A stretch of 64,000 bases of DNA from Kiloniellaceae bacterium (GCA_021776115.1 JAJFGN010000068.1:64665-128664), one strand, 5' to 3'. Shown: positions 43,936-53,667, counted from the first letter of the stretch. Made by a program: numbers and translations. The notes: generated from the sequence alone by a model not told the origin.

Positions 43936-45138
43936 ATGAGCGCAAAAACCTGGCGGTTGCCAACCGTAGTCCTAATTTGTGGCGCCGCCATTCTCGCGCT
44001 CAATATGGGAACGAGACAGACCTTCGGCTTGTTCCTGGAGCCCATGACCGCGGAGCTTGGCATCGGGCGCGGGAACTTCGCCCTGGCCATTGCCGTGCAA
44101 AACCTGATCTGGGGTTTTTTGACGCCCGTCTTCAGCGTCTTCGCCGACCGCTACGGGACCGCACGTTGCGTCGCTTTCGGCGGCATCGTCTACATTTGCG
44201 GTCTTCTGATCATGGCGCTCGGCGACTCTGTGTTCGCCTTGCATCTGGGGGGCGGCGTGCTGGTCGGCATCGCGGTCGCGGCGTGCGGCTTTCCCCTGGT
44301 GCTGTCCGCCGTCGCGCGATCGGTTCCCCCGGAACGGCGCAGCGCCGCGCTTGGAATCGCCTCCGCCGGTGGATCCGTGGGTCAATTCCTGTTGCTGCCT
44401 TTTACGCAGATAACCATGGGTTGGCTCGGCTGGGTTGGCGCGTTGGTCGTGCTAGCCGCGCTGAGCGCCCTGATCGTGCCCTTGTCGGCGGCCTTGGCTG
44501 GCAAGCCCGCGACGGCCTCAAGCAGCGATCTAACGCTGGGCGCGGCTGTGACCGAGGCGCGCCGTCATCGAGGCTACCAGCTTCTGACCGGCGGCTTTTT
44601 CGTTTGCGGATTTCATGTCGCCTTTATCGCGACTCACCTGCCGGCTTACATCAATACCTTCGGCCTCGATCCCCTCGTCGGGGCCAGCGCGCTAGGCATT
44701 ATTGGCTTTTTCAACATCATCGGCGGCCTTCTGGCGGGATATTTGGGTGGACGATACCGCAAGAAATATCTGCTGTCGGGCATCTATCTGGCGCGCGCGG
44801 TCTCGATCGTTCTGTTCATGATCGCGCCCAAGACGGAACTGGCGGTCTGGCTTTTCTCCGCTAGCTTCGGCCTTTTGTGGCTCAGCACCGTGCCCTTGAC
44901 CAGCGGTTTGGTCGGCGACGTCTTCGGCGCGCGTTATATGGCGACCTTGTTCGGGATCGTCATGTTCAGCCACCAGATAGGCTCATTCTTCGGCGCTTGG
45001 TTAGGCGGCATAAGCTACGACATGACCGGTTCTTACGACGCTGTCTGGATCATGGCGGTAGCGCTTGGTCTACTCGCGGCCGCACTGCACTGGCCCATCG
45101 CCGACCGGCCGGTCGCAGAAGCGCGCGCGCCAGCTTAG
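43936..45138 (+). CDS. MFS transporter, 12-TM (monocarboxylate-like)
   Basis: A 400-residue major facilitator. It resembles the oxalate/formate and monocarboxylate-type carriers: MGTRQTFGLFLEPMTAELGI, ADRYGTARCVAFGGIVYICG and the second-half motif YLGGRYRKKYLLSGIYLARA. A GAGGA site lies ahead of the chosen ATG. It is convergent with pyruvate kinase eight bases away. The window has two carriers of this general type (also near 4.3 kb), but neither has a coupled enzyme. Confidence 0.85.
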   Translation: MSAKTWRLPTVVLICGAAILALNMGTRQTFGLFLEPMTAELGIGRGNFALAIAVQNLIWGFLTPVFSVFADRYGTARCVAFGGIVYICGLLIMALGDSVFALHLGGGVLVGIAVAACGFPLVLSAVARSVPPERRSAALGIASAGGSVGQFLLLPFTQITMGWLGWVGALVVLAALSALIVPLSAALAGKPATASSSDLTLGAAVTEARRHRGYQLLTGGFFVCGFHVAFIATHLPAYINTFGLDPLVGASALGIIGFFNIIGGLLAGYLGGRYRKKYLLSGIYLARAVSIVLFMIAPKTELAVWLFSASFGLLWLSTVPLTSGLVGDVFGARYMATLFGIVMFSHQIGSFFGAWLGGISYDMTGSYDAVWIMAVALGLLAAALHWPIADRPVAEARAPA

Positions 45139-45145
45139 CCGGCGA

Positions 45146-46564
45146 TCATCCCTCGACCCAGGCGATGCGTAGCACGTTGGTCGCACCTGGGGTGCCGAAG
45201 GGCACGCCGGCAGTGATGATCAACTTGTCGCCTGCCTTGGCGATGCCTTCGGTCAGCGCGATGCCGCAGGCCTTTTGCACCATTTCCTGAAAGGTGCGCA
45301 CGTCGGCGGTTTGCACGCAGTGCGCGCCCCAGGTAACCGCCAGCCGCCGGGCGGTTTCGATCTTCGAGGTCAGCACCAGAATCGGCACGTCGGGCCGCTC
45401 GCGCGCCGCGCGCAGTGCGGTCGAGCCAGACGTCGTGTAACTGACGATGGCCGCGGCGTTGATGGTGGCCGCGACTTGCGCGGCCGCGGCGGAGATAGCG
45501 TCCGGGGCCGTCGGCTCCGGTTCAGGGTGCAGGGCGTGTAGGACCGCCCGGTACAGGGGGTCGGCCTCGGTGCGGGTCGCGATTCGGTCCATCATGGTGA
45601 CGGTCTCAACCGGGTAGTCGCCGCTCGCGGTTTCGGCCGAAAGCATCACGGCATCCGCGCCGTCATAGACCGCGGTCGCCACGTCGGAAGCCTCCGCGCG
45701 CGTGGGCGCTGGCGCATGGACCATGGAATCGAGCATCTGGGTCGCGACCACTACCGGCTTGCCGGCCAGGCGGCAGGCCCGGATGATGTGTTTCTGGAGG
45801 CTGGGCACGTCCTCTGGCGGCATCTCCACGCCCAGATCGCCGCGCGCGACCATGACCGCGTCCGACATTTCGATTAGGCGTTCGAGGTGCGTGATCGCGG
45901 CGGGCTTCTCGACTTTGATCATGATCGCCGCGCGTCCCGCGATCAAGCGCCGGGCTTCGGCCACGTCCTCGGGCCGCTGCACGAACGAGAGGCCGACCCA
46001 GTCGGCACCTAGTTCAAGCCCAATTCGTAGATCCTTGCGGTCCTTGTCGGTTAACGGCGAGATCGGCAAAACCACACCGGGCACGTTGACGCCCTTGCGG
46101 TTTGACAAAGGGCCTCCGGTAATGATCTCGGTCTCGGCGAAATCCGGGCCGCACTCCTTGACCTTGAGTCGCAGCTTGCCGTCGTCGAGCAGCAAGTCCG
46201 CGCCCGGCATCAGCGCCTCGAAAATTTCCGGATGCGGCAGGGGCGCGCGGCGGGCGTCACCGGGTGTCTCGTCCAGATCGAGGCGAAAAGGCGCGCCGGC
46301 CGTTAGCTCCACGGAATCGCCCGCGATCTTGCCCACGCGCAACTTGGGCCCTTGCAGATCCATCAGGATGCCGATCGGATGCGTAGTTTCGCGTTCCAAG
46401 GCACGGATGGTCTCGACGTTTTTCCGGTGGTCGTCGTGCGTGCCGTGGCTGAAGTTCAGGCGAAAGACATCGACCCCGGCATCGAACAGTGCACGAACGA
46501 TCGTGGGGTTGGACGAGGCCGGTCCCATGGTCGCAATGATTTTGGCTTTGCGGTGGCGTGGCAT
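45146..46564 (-). CDS. pyk: Pyruvate kinase
   Basis: A 472-residue pyruvate kinase that converts PEP and ADP to pyruvate and ATP. Active-site and metal motifs are present: MGPASSNPTIVRALFDAGVDVFRLNFSHG, MDLQGPKLRVGK, the signature IMIKVEKPAAITHLERLI and VARGDLGVEMPPEDVP. The C-terminal regulatory domain (VSYTTSGSTALRAARERPDVPI) is intact. Glycolytic housekeeping enzyme. Confidence 0.97.
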   Translation of the reverse strand: MPRHRKAKIIATMGPASSNPTIVRALFDAGVDVFRLNFSHGTHDDHRKNVETIRALERETTHPIGILMDLQGPKLRVGKIAGDSVELTAGAPFRLDLDETPGDARRAPLPHPEIFEALMPGADLLLDDGKLRLKVKECGPDFAETEIITGGPLSNRKGVNVPGVVLPISPLTDKDRKDLRIGLELGADWVGLSFVQRPEDVAEARRLIAGRAAIMIKVEKPAAITHLERLIEMSDAVMVARGDLGVEMPPEDVPSLQKHIIRACRLAGKPVVVATQMLDSMVHAPAPTRAEASDVATAVYDGADAVMLSAETASGDYPVETVTMMDRIATRTEADPLYRAVLHALHPEPEPTAPDAISAAAAQVAATINAAAIVSYTTSGSTALRAARERPDVPILVLTSKIETARRLAVTWGAHCVQTADVRTFQEMVQKACGIALTEGIAKAGDKLIITAGVPFGTPGATNVLRIAWVEG

Positions 46565-46674
46565 GCTTGGACCCTAGCGTCGGAACGCCGGAATTGCACG
46601 AGGGGAAAATCGAAGCGAAGAACGTGGCCCAGCAAGGTCCGATTCGCGCCGCGACCGGGGCGACATTGGCGCTG

Positions 46675-46884
46675 TTAAGGTGTGGCCGCACCCGCGGCCG
46701 CATTCCCCAGCCCGGAGGCTGTACGCAAGAAGAGTACGTCGAGGGATGACCTGATTTCCGGAACCATAAAACCAATCGCGATCGAAATAAGGCTAATAAT
46801 CAAGGCGTACTCGATCATCGTGACACCATTGGTGTCCTCTGCGAATCGTCGGATATGCTTTTCTGCGGTGTTCAGGAGAGACAT
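46675..46884 (-). CDS. Flp family type IVb pilin
   Basis: A 69-residue prepilin-like protein. The processing site follows Gly20 (EDTNG/VTMIEYALII), with Glu25 at mature position 5, then a 20-residue hydrophobic segment (IISLISIAIGF). The start MSLLNTAEKH has GGAAGG about nine bases ahead. It begins five bases after the end of the upstream 124-residue gene. No tad/cpa secretion genes or prepilin peptidase are within the window, so it is an orphan here. Confidence 0.88.
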   Translation of the reverse strand: MSLLNTAEKHIRRFAEDTNGVTMIEYALIISLISIAIGFMVPEIRSSLDVLFLRTASGLGNAAAGAATP

Positions 46885-46889
46885 CGACC

Positions 46890-47264
46890 TCATCCTTCCA
46901 ACAGCAACGAGCGCAGCGTGTAGCCGCAGGCCACACCAAGGATGGCGACTATCGTCAAAAGGGCTATGTTTCCCCACGAGCGCAGCGGATGGCGCTCACG
47001 CTCTTCGGCACGCCGCTCGGGGCTTCTCCGCTCCGGTCCGGCGAGCACCACGAAATAGAACAGGCCGAACAACGTCACCCGTAAGTTTACGGGATGCGGG
47101 ATTGGGTTGTTGAAATCCAGCGCCCTATCTAAGGCCCCAAGCTGCTCCGGGGTGAAGCCCGAGCTAATCTCCTTCGGCATGCGCGCCAGCACGCGCGACA
47201 TGGCCGCAGTTACTTGGTGCGGGCTTTTTGGTGTCGCTTGAAGATGTGCTGTGTGAAGGTTCAT
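46890..47264 (-). CDS. Small membrane protein of unknown function, upstream of the Flp pilin
   Basis: A 124-residue protein. Residues 20-50 form a soluble helical start (SRVLARMPKEISSGFTPEQLGALDRAL). A membrane segment follows (VNLRVTLFGLFYFVVLAGPE), then a strongly charged loop (RRSPERRAEERERH) and a second membrane segment (ALLTIVAILGVACGYTLR). I recognise no named domain. Proteins like this are found in Rhodospirillales. It is probably co-transcribed with the pilin gene. Confidence 0.7.
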   Translation of the reverse strand: MNLHTAHLQATPKSPHQVTAAMSRVLARMPKEISSGFTPEQLGALDRALDFNNPIPHPVNLRVTLFGLFYFVVLAGPERRSPERRAEERERHPLRSWGNIALLTIVAILGVACGYTLRSLLLEG

Positions 47265-47486
47265 TGGAGCACCGCAGAGGGTTGGTCCAGTGACACTATC
47301 AAAGTTGCCTTAACGATTCGTATGTTCGTTGATGGCCGAACACGGCCCGCGAGAGAAAGTGCGTGCGAAACGGGCCTCTACCCGAATATGTCTCTAAAAT
47401 TTTAGATAAGTCGTGGCATGCGATGGCGTATCTATGCGAAGCGGCGCCCAGATTCCAAGTTGGCCAGGGATGCTAGGGCGAGGTCT

Positions 47487-48281
47487 CTACCTCCCGGCAG
47501 ATTTGCTAATGTTGGGATTAATCTCGGTGCGCGGCGCGTCCGGCAGTGTCTCCGTCTCCGGGTTGATCTGGTAGCTCGACAACACGGTTTGTAGATGGGC
47601 GGCCATGGCTTGCGCCGCCGCTTCGCTGTCGCGCGCCTGGATAGTGTCGCATATAGCGCGATGCTGGTTCATGAGAAGCCGATCGTAGGCCGGGCCGATT
47701 TGCAGCGTATAGCGATGGTAGGCGAACATCTCCTCCAGAATATCGCTTAGCATGCTCATCAAATGCATGTAGACCGCGCTGCCCGACGCCTTGCCGACGG
47801 CCAAGTGAAAGCGCAGGTCGTCCTGGGCCTTATAGGACGCAGCGCGGCCGGGGCGGCTCATGGTCGCGAAGGCGTCCGCGATTTCGGCGATATACTCGTC
47901 GGAACCCCTTTCCGCGGCACGGCGCGCGGCCCACACTTCTAGCCCGGCCCGAATCTCGGCCAGATCGTATAGGTTCTGGCGATCCACTTTTACCAGTTGC
48001 GCCAAGGCCGAGGTGCAATCGTTGGCCGCGGCGGCCAAAACCCGGGTGCCACCGCCTTGAACGGCAGCGATGAAGCCCCTGCTTTTGAGGTGTTGCAGGG
48101 CGGTACGAACTGAGACTCGGCTCACGTTCATCATATCGGCCAGCTGCCGCTCTCCGGGCAAACGCTCGCCCGGTGCCAGTTCGCCCGCGGCGATCAAGCG
48201 CAGCAATTCTTGCGCGACCCGGTCGGCGACCCGCTCGCGCGAAATCTCATGGAACCTTGGGTCCACGGCCACTTTCGGCAT
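47487..48281 (-). CDS. GntR family regulator, FadR/FCD type
   Basis: A 264-residue FCD-type GntR regulator. The winged HTH is RLPGERQLADMMNVSRVSVRTALQHLKSRGFI with the wing QGGGTRV. The all-helical FCD domain (YDLAEIRAGLEVWAARRAAERG, FHLAVGKASGSAVYMHLMSM, NQHRAICDTIQARDSEAAAQAMAAHL) carries the usual His/Asp metal residues. The start is the ATG of MPKVAVDPRF; GTG six codons earlier is possible. Such proteins sense organic acids. A TGGT-N3-ACCA site lies upstream, between this gene and the divergent amidohydrolase/ligase pair. Confidence 0.9.
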   Translation of the reverse strand: MPKVAVDPRFHEISRERVADRVAQELLRLIAAGELAPGERLPGERQLADMMNVSRVSVRTALQHLKSRGFIAAVQGGGTRVLAAAANDCTSALAQLVKVDRQNLYDLAEIRAGLEVWAARRAAERGSDEYIAEIADAFATMSRPGRAASYKAQDDLRFHLAVGKASGSAVYMHLMSMLSDILEEMFAYHRYTLQIGPAYDRLLMNQHRAICDTIQARDSEAAAQAMAAHLQTVLSSYQINPETETLPDAPRTEINPNISKSAGR

Positions 48282-48334
48282 GGGGCTACGCCCTTTCACT
48301 CGCTCGGCAGCTCACCAAGCTCGAATTGGCATAT

Positions 48335-48345
48335 TGGTAACACCA
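48335..48345. promoter_or_regulatory. FCD-type GntR operator
   Basis: TGGT-AAC-ACCA is a perfect palindrome that fits the TNGTNNNACNA consensus of FadR-subfamily GntR regulators. It lies 54 bases before the GntR start and about 155 before the divergent amidohydrolase, which suggests control of one or both transcripts. Confidence 0.6.
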
Positions 48346-48498
48346 CTTCATGGGGGTGTTATCGGCCGGGCGTGAGGCTGCGTCAAGATGCGGTGCGGCC
48401 CGCGCCCGCGAACCCGCTCGATTAGCGCTATCGCAGGCGGCGCACCCGGCTCTTCCCTGTTGCGCGCTGGGGTCTGCCGTTATAGTCCGGGGCCAGTC

Positions 48499-49326
48499 AT
48501 GGATACCTGCAATATGACGAATCTTAGCCCGGCGGCGGAGGCCGCCACGATCCTTGCGCCGAGTGAGCCCGCGCCTTTCGAGGTTCACAACGAAGCCGGC
48601 GGCGCCCCCATCCTCTTGCTCTGTGACCATGCCGCGCGCTTCGTGCCGCGTGGGTTGGACAATTTGGGCCTGAGCGAGGCAGAGTTGTCGCGCCATATTG
48701 CATGGGATATCGGGATCGCGGAAGTAACTCGGGGCTTGGCTCAGCGCCTGGATGCGCCCGCGGTGCTCAGTCATTTCTCACGCCTTGTTATCGATCCGAA
48801 CCGGGCCTTGGATGATCCGACATTGGTTCCGCAGCTTAGCGACGGTGTCATCGTGCCGGGCAACCGCGACCTGCCGGAGGCCGCGCGGCGGGTCCGTTTC
48901 TCGACCTTCCATCAGGCCTATCACCAGGCTATCACGCAAAGACTGGACGCAATGGTCGCACGCGGTCCGGCGCCGGCCATTATCTCCATGCACAGCTTTA
49001 CCCCGGTCATGAAGGGGCTAGAGCGGCCCTGGCAAATCGGCATCTTGTGGAATCGCGATTCGCGCGTGCCGGTGCCCTTGATTGCGACCCTGCGCGCCCA
49101 GGGTTTGAAAGTCGGCGACAACGAACCCTACTCCGGGCGTGACAATCACGGCTATACTTTGCACGTTCATGCGGAACCGCGAGGACTCGCGAACGTGCTG
49201 ATCGAGGTACGCCAGGATCTTATCGACACCCATCATGGCGCCGGCGAGTGGGCCGGGCGCCTGCATGACGCGCTTGGTTCTGTCTTATCCGATCCGGCCA
49301 TCTATGAAACAAGGCAGGGAACATGA
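48499..49326 (+). CDS. N-formylglutamate amidohydrolase family protein (second copy)
   Basis: A 275-residue member of the HutG-like family. Motifs are [63 protein letters not shown] and [12 protein letters not shown]. It is shorter and only distantly similar to the copy near 31 kb. The ATG of [11 protein letters not shown] is chosen; a second ATG follows five codons later. The stop overlaps the YbdK ligase start by four bases, so the pair is translationally coupled. Confidence 0.88.
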   Translation: MDTCNMTNLSPAAEAATILAPSEPAPFEVHNEAGGAPILLLCDHAARFVPRGLDNLGLSEAELSRHIAWDIGIAEVTRGLAQRLDAPAVLSHFSRLVIDPNRALDDPTLVPQLSDGVIVPGNRDLPEAARRVRFSTFHQAYHQAITQRLDAMVARGPAPAIISMHSFTPVMKGLERPWQIGILWNRDSRVPVPLIATLRAQGLKVGDNEPYSGRDNHGYTLHVHAEPRGLANVLIEVRQDLIDTHHGAGEWAGRLHDALGSVLSDPAIYETRQGT

Positions 49327-50459
49327 CCAGAAAGGAACCGCCTTTCACAATCGGCATTGAAGAGGAGTACCTTCTTGTCGATCGCAAGACACGCGATCTT
49401 GCGATAAACGTGCCCGAAGCCTTGATGGTTGAATGCCAGCGCCGCCTGGAAGCCCAAGTCAGCCCCGAATTTCTGCAATCTCAGATCGAAGTCGGTACGC
49501 GGGTCTGCGGCACGGTCAAGGAAGCCCGGCAGGAGCTAGCCCGGATGCGGCAATGCGTGGCCGAGGTTGCGGGAGAACATGGCCTGGCGCCGATCGCCGC
49601 GTCCACACACCCCTTCGCCGCCTGGGACCGGCAAAAGCATACCGATAAGGAACGCTACAACACCCTCGCGCGCGATATGCAAGCGGTCGCCCGGCGCTTA
49701 GTGATATGCGGCATGCATGTCCATGTCGGTTTGGACGACGACGACTTGCGCATCGACCTTTTGGGTCAGGTTAGTTATTTCCTGCCGCACTTGCTCGCGC
49801 TATCCACCTCTTCACCTTTTTGGCGCGGTGAGGAAACCGGATTGAAGTCTTACCGCATCTCTGTATTTGACGAGCTTCCGCGCGCCGGCCTGCCGGAAAT
49901 CTTCGATAGCTGGGGCGAGTATCAACGGCATATCGCGATTCTGACCCGTGCCGGTGTGATCGAAGATGCGACAAAGCTGTGGTGGGACGTACGTCCCTCG
50001 GCACGCTTCCCGACTCTTGAGTTACGCATCCCAGATATATGCACGCGCCTCAAGGATGGCGTGGCGGTCGCGGCGATATTCGTCTGCCTGCTGCGCATGC
50101 TCTATCGTCTGAAGCGTAACAATCAGCGTTGGCGCCGCTACTCCCGTATGTTGATCAAGGAGAATCGCTGGCGCGCCCAGCGTTACGGCACGGATCAGGG
50201 GCTTATCGATTTCGGTATTGGCGAGATCGTACCCTACGCCGATCTTCTTGAAGAAATCATCGAACTCGTGCGCAGCGACGCCCTAGCGCTCGATTGCCTG
50301 CCCGAGATCGAGCACGCGCGAAAAATTATCACGGGCGGCACCAGCGCGCACCGGCAGATAGCGGTGTACCGCGAGGCACTCGCCGGCGGGGCCGACAAAG
50401 CGCAGGCTCAGCGCGACGTTGTCGATATGCTGATCGCCGAGACCGTGGCCGATCTATAG
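49323..50459 (+). CDS. Carboxylate-amine ligase, YbdK/GCS2 family
   Basis: A 378-residue glutamate-cysteine ligase type 2 protein (YbdK-like). Typical stretches are [76 protein letters not shown] and [11 protein letters not shown]. YbdK has weak glutamate-cysteine ligase activity; true substrates are unsettled. It overlaps the N-formylglutamate amidohydrolase-like gene, so one enzyme may make and the other hydrolyse a glutamyl amide. Confidence 0.9.
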   Translation: MTRKEPPFTIGIEEEYLLVDRKTRDLAINVPEALMVECQRRLEAQVSPEFLQSQIEVGTRVCGTVKEARQELARMRQCVAEVAGEHGLAPIAASTHPFAAWDRQKHTDKERYNTLARDMQAVARRLVICGMHVHVGLDDDDLRIDLLGQVSYFLPHLLALSTSSPFWRGEETGLKSYRISVFDELPRAGLPEIFDSWGEYQRHIAILTRAGVIEDATKLWWDVRPSARFPTLELRIPDICTRLKDGVAVAAIFVCLLRMLYRLKRNNQRWRRYSRMLIKENRWRAQRYGTDQGLIDFGIGEIVPYADLLEEIIELVRSDALALDCLPEIEHARKIITGGTSAHRQIAVYREALAGGADKAQAQRDVVDMLIAETVADL

Positions 50460-50541
50460 CGCTGAGCAAGCCAAGCGAATCGGCTCTCAGCCGCGCCGGT
50501 GCGGGAAGCCGATGAACTCGCGGCTGGTTTTGGCGCAGCGG

Positions 50542-50784
50542 CTAGGCCGCATCCTTGCATACGCCGCATGCTTGTTCGACATGACGATGGTCGGTACCGC
50601 AACACCCGCCTAGCACATTTATGTGCGGGAAGCGCCGCCGCAGCTCGCCGTATTGCACACCGAACTCGATAGGATCGCCGTCATCGAGCTCCGTCTCTTC
50701 GTCGCGTTCAGCCTGACTAAGGCTGGAGGCGTTCGCGCGAATAGCCAAGCTTTTTAGTCCAGTCTGCGTTGGCTCAAGGCGGTA
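50542..50784 (-). pseudogene. C-terminal remnant of a homocysteine S-methyltransferase family gene
   Basis: About 80 residues open on the minus strand. They read like the end of a homocysteine/betaine S-methyltransferase: IRANASSLSQAERDEETELD, DGDPIEFGVQYGELRRRFPH, then INVLGGCCGTDHRHVEQAC with the Gly-Gly-Cys-Cys zinc motif. Two stop codons (TGA, TAG) directly precede the open part, and the roughly 220 upstream residues (TIM barrel, first zinc Cys) are missing. It is therefore a decayed fragment rather than a functional gene. The short expressed form from the TTG at 50748 is possible but would lack an active site. Confidence 0.72.
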
Positions 50785-50970
50785 TCACTATTTCCAAGGT
50801 CGTGAGAGACAAAGACGTCCTGCCTAAGCAGGTGATGCTCTACCGAGGCTTTCTGCGCGATTTTCCTGGGTACGGACGCGGCCCAGCCGTGACCGCGTCG
50901 GGCTGGACAATTGGGCAGCCGCTGGCCACATTACCCTGAAGTGTAAGAGACTTCAGGAGAGACTGTCCCA

Positions 50971-51270
50971 ATGGACGAGCAAACCCGAATCGAGTTGGAA
51001 GCCGCCGCGTTCCGGCGTCTGGTCGATCACCTGCGTGAGCGCAGCGACGTGCAAAACATCGATCTGATGAACCTGTCCGGCTTCTGCCGCAACTGCCTAT
51101 CCAAGTGGTATGTGGCGGCGGCCGAGGAGCGTGGCGTGCCGGTAACCTACGACGAGGCGCGCGAGACCGTTTACGGCATGCCCTATGCGGATTGGAAGGC
51201 AAAACACCAAAGCGAGGCGACGGCCGAACAGAAGGCCGCCTTCGAGAGATCTCACCCGGACCACCACTAG
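50971..51270 (+). CDS. DUF1244 domain-containing protein
   Basis: A 99-residue helical protein of the DUF1244 family. The diagnostic core is AAAFRRLVDHLRERSDVQNIDLMNLSGFCRNCLSKWY followed by YDEARETVYGMPYADWKAKH. Two cysteines lie in the FCRNC motif. Function is unknown. It precedes gapR by 120 bases. Confidence 0.92.
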   Translation: MDEQTRIELEAAAFRRLVDHLRERSDVQNIDLMNLSGFCRNCLSKWYVAAAEERGVPVTYDEARETVYGMPYADWKAKHQSEATAEQKAAFERSHPDHH

Positions 51271-51390
51271 CCGGACATCCGGGCGCCTCGCTTTATCCAC
51301 AAGCTGACGATGTTGAAACGAGCCGGGCTCGCAGGTAGTCTCTCGCGCCCATAGCACATCTTAATCAGCTTCCACGGAGAGATAATCTTT

Positions 51391-51639
51391 ATGACCGATG
51401 TCGGGGGAATCGGGGCGGAGCAACTGCGCTCCTATATCGAGCGGATCGAGCGCTTGGAGGAAGAGAAGGCCGCCCTGACGGCCGACATCCGTGAGGTCTA
51501 TGCCGAGGCTAAGGGCAACGGCTTCGATGCCAAGATCATGCGCCAGGTTGTGCGGCTGCGGAAGCTGGATAGCGCCGATCGGGAGGAGCAGGAAGAGCTG
51601 CTCGACCTCTATAAGCGGGCTCTGGGCTTGGCGGTCTAA
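51391..51639 (+). CDS. gapR: GapR family nucleoid-associated protein (DUF2312)
   Basis: An 82-residue coiled-coil protein: LRSYIERIERLEEEKAALTA, DIREVYAEAKGNGFDAKIMR, QVVRLRKLDSADREEQEELL. This is GapR, which binds overtwisted AT-rich DNA ahead of polymerases and helps topoisomerases during replication in Caulobacter. Length and sequence are typical. A GGAGAG site lies upstream. It is a lineage marker for alphaproteobacteria. Confidence 0.93.
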   Translation: MTDVGGIGAEQLRSYIERIERLEEEKAALTADIREVYAEAKGNGFDAKIMRQVVRLRKLDSADREEQEELLDLYKRALGLAV

Positions 51640-51828
51640 ATCCTGGCGTTCCAGTGAGGCTGCCGCGTGCCGGCCCGTACGTGGCTTTTCGACCGATCCA
51701 TTACCAAATATTTAGAAGGCGCTCAGGTATGATTTCCCGGGGGCGTGCGTATTTTTTGTGCAGTGCAACAGGCCGCAACCGTGGCCACGCTGTCTGGGTC
51801 GCGCGCGCGGGATTTAGAAGGTCGCGAG

Positions 51829-53667
51829 ATGTCGAGGTTTTGGGCCGGTATACGTAGCAGTTTGACCGTCTTGCTGGCGGGGTTTCGGCCCAGGCTAGCC
51901 AGGGACGTACCTGCTCAGGCTGTTCCCACACGGCCCTATCCCTGGGAGAGTTCCTATCCGCAAGGATTAAGCTGGGACCCGGAGATTCCGACCCGCCCGG
52001 TCTCCGAGATCCTGGACGAGGCGGTACGAACCTGGCCCAAGCGCCCGTGCCTGGAATTTCTGGGCAAGCGCTATAGCTACGCTGAGGTCGGCGAATTGGT
52101 CGCCAAGGCCGCCAAGGGTTTTCAGAGCCTGGGGGTCGAGAAGGGCGATCGGGTTGGGCTGTTGCTGCCCAATTCGGCCTACTACGTCATTTGCCACTAT
52201 GCCGTGCTCAAGGCCGGCGGCACCGTGGTCAACTTCAACCCACTTTATGCCGAGCCCGAGATTGCCCGTCAGATCCGCGATTCCGGGACCCGGATCATGG
52301 TCACCCTGAATCTCGCCATGATCTATCCCAAGGTCGCCAAGCAGTTGAACGATACCTGCTTGGAGAAGATCGTGGTCTGCGGCATGGGCCAGGCGATGAA
52401 CTTTACGAAGCGTGCACTCTTCTCCCTCTTCAAGCGCCGGGAAGTCTCCTCGGTCCCCAACGACGGGGCCCACGTCCGGTTCTCCAAGCTGCTCGCCAAC
52501 GACGGCAAGCCGCGCCCGGTGGAGATCGATCCGACACGGGACCTGGCGGTGCTGCAATACACCGGCGGCACCACGGGCGTGCCCAAGGGCGCCATGTTGA
52601 CCCACGCAAACCTCAGCGCCAACGCCGCGCAGACGCGGATGTGGGTACCCGACCTGGTGCCCGGGGAGGAACGCATCCTTGGAGTCCTGCCGATGTTCCA
52701 TGTCTTTGGGATGACCGGAGTCATGAACGTGGGGCTGTCGTGCGGGGCGGAGCTTCTGCTTCTGCCACACTTCAAGGTGACCGAGGCGCTGAGTACAATC
52801 GATTCCGAGAAGCCGACCATCCTTATGGGCGTGCCGACCATGTATTCGGCGATCAACGGCTTTCGCGAGCGCGACAAGTACGATCTCTCGAGTCTGAAGT
52901 TCTGTGTCTCCGGCGGCGCGCCGCTGCCGCTCGCGATCAAGACCAAGTTCGAGGAGATCACCGGTTGCTCGCTGGTCGAAGGCTACGGCCTCAGTGAGGC
53001 CGGACCGGTCTGCACGATCAACCCTTTCGCGGAAACAGGGAAGAAGAATTCGGCTGGCCTACCGCTGCCCGGCACGGTGATCGAGGTCGTTTCGATCGAA
53101 GACCCGAATGTGCGCATGGCGCTGGGCGAAACCGGCGAAATTTGTGTGACCGGCCCGCAGGTCATGGCTGGGTACTGGCATCAAGAGGCCGAGACGGCGC
53201 AAGTCTTATCGCAGGGCCGGTTGCGTACCGGCGATGTCGGTTACATGGATCGGGAAGGCTATGTATATCTGATCGACCGGATCAAAGATCTGATCATCTC
53301 AGGTGGCTTCAACGTCTATCCGCGTATGGTCGAAGAAGCGGTCATGCAGCATCCCGCGATCGCCGAGGCCGCGGTGGCGGGCGTGGCCGATACGCACCGG
53401 GGCGAGGTCGTCAAGGCCTTCGTTGTTCTGCAGGACGGCGTGACGCTGACGGCATCGGACTTGCGTACATTTCTCAAGAGCCGCCTGGCGCTGTTCGAGG
53501 TGCCGCGTAAGGTCGAATTCGTCGATGAGATTCCGAAGACCCTCATTGGTAAGCCGCTGCGCCGCGCCTTGGTTGCCTATAATCAACGCCGCAAGGAAGC
53601 GCTGGCGGTGGCGCGGACGCTGCCGGCCGATACGCAAGAGAACCAAACGAGGGAACACGCGCGATGA
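51829..53667 (+). CDS. fadD: Long-chain fatty acid-CoA ligase
   Basis: A 612-residue acyl-CoA synthetase that activates long-chain fatty acids with ATP and CoA. The P-loop is LQYTGGTTGVPKGAMLTHAN; later come GYGLSEAGPV, LRTGDVGYMDREGYVYLIDR, ISGGFNVYPRMVEEAV and the catalytic lysine region IPKTLIGKPLRR. I chose the ATG of MSRFWAGIRSS, with AGAAGG six bases before it. An SCP2 gene overlaps its stop by four bases. It should supply the beta-oxidation genes at the right end of the window. Confidence 0.94.
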   Translation: MSRFWAGIRSSLTVLLAGFRPRLARDVPAQAVPTRPYPWESSYPQGLSWDPEIPTRPVSEILDEAVRTWPKRPCLEFLGKRYSYAEVGELVAKAAKGFQSLGVEKGDRVGLLLPNSAYYVICHYAVLKAGGTVVNFNPLYAEPEIARQIRDSGTRIMVTLNLAMIYPKVAKQLNDTCLEKIVVCGMGQAMNFTKRALFSLFKRREVSSVPNDGAHVRFSKLLANDGKPRPVEIDPTRDLAVLQYTGGTTGVPKGAMLTHANLSANAAQTRMWVPDLVPGEERILGVLPMFHVFGMTGVMNVGLSCGAELLLLPHFKVTEALSTIDSEKPTILMGVPTMYSAINGFRERDKYDLSSLKFCVSGGAPLPLAIKTKFEEITGCSLVEGYGLSEAGPVCTINPFAETGKKNSAGLPLPGTVIEVVSIEDPNVRMALGETGEICVTGPQVMAGYWHQEAETAQVLSQGRLRTGDVGYMDREGYVYLIDRIKDLIISGGFNVYPRMVEEAVMQHPAIAEAAVAGVADTHRGEVVKAFVVLQDGVTLTASDLRTFLKSRLALFEVPRKVEFVDEIPKTLIGKPLRRALVAYNQRRKEALAVARTLPADTQENQTREHAR

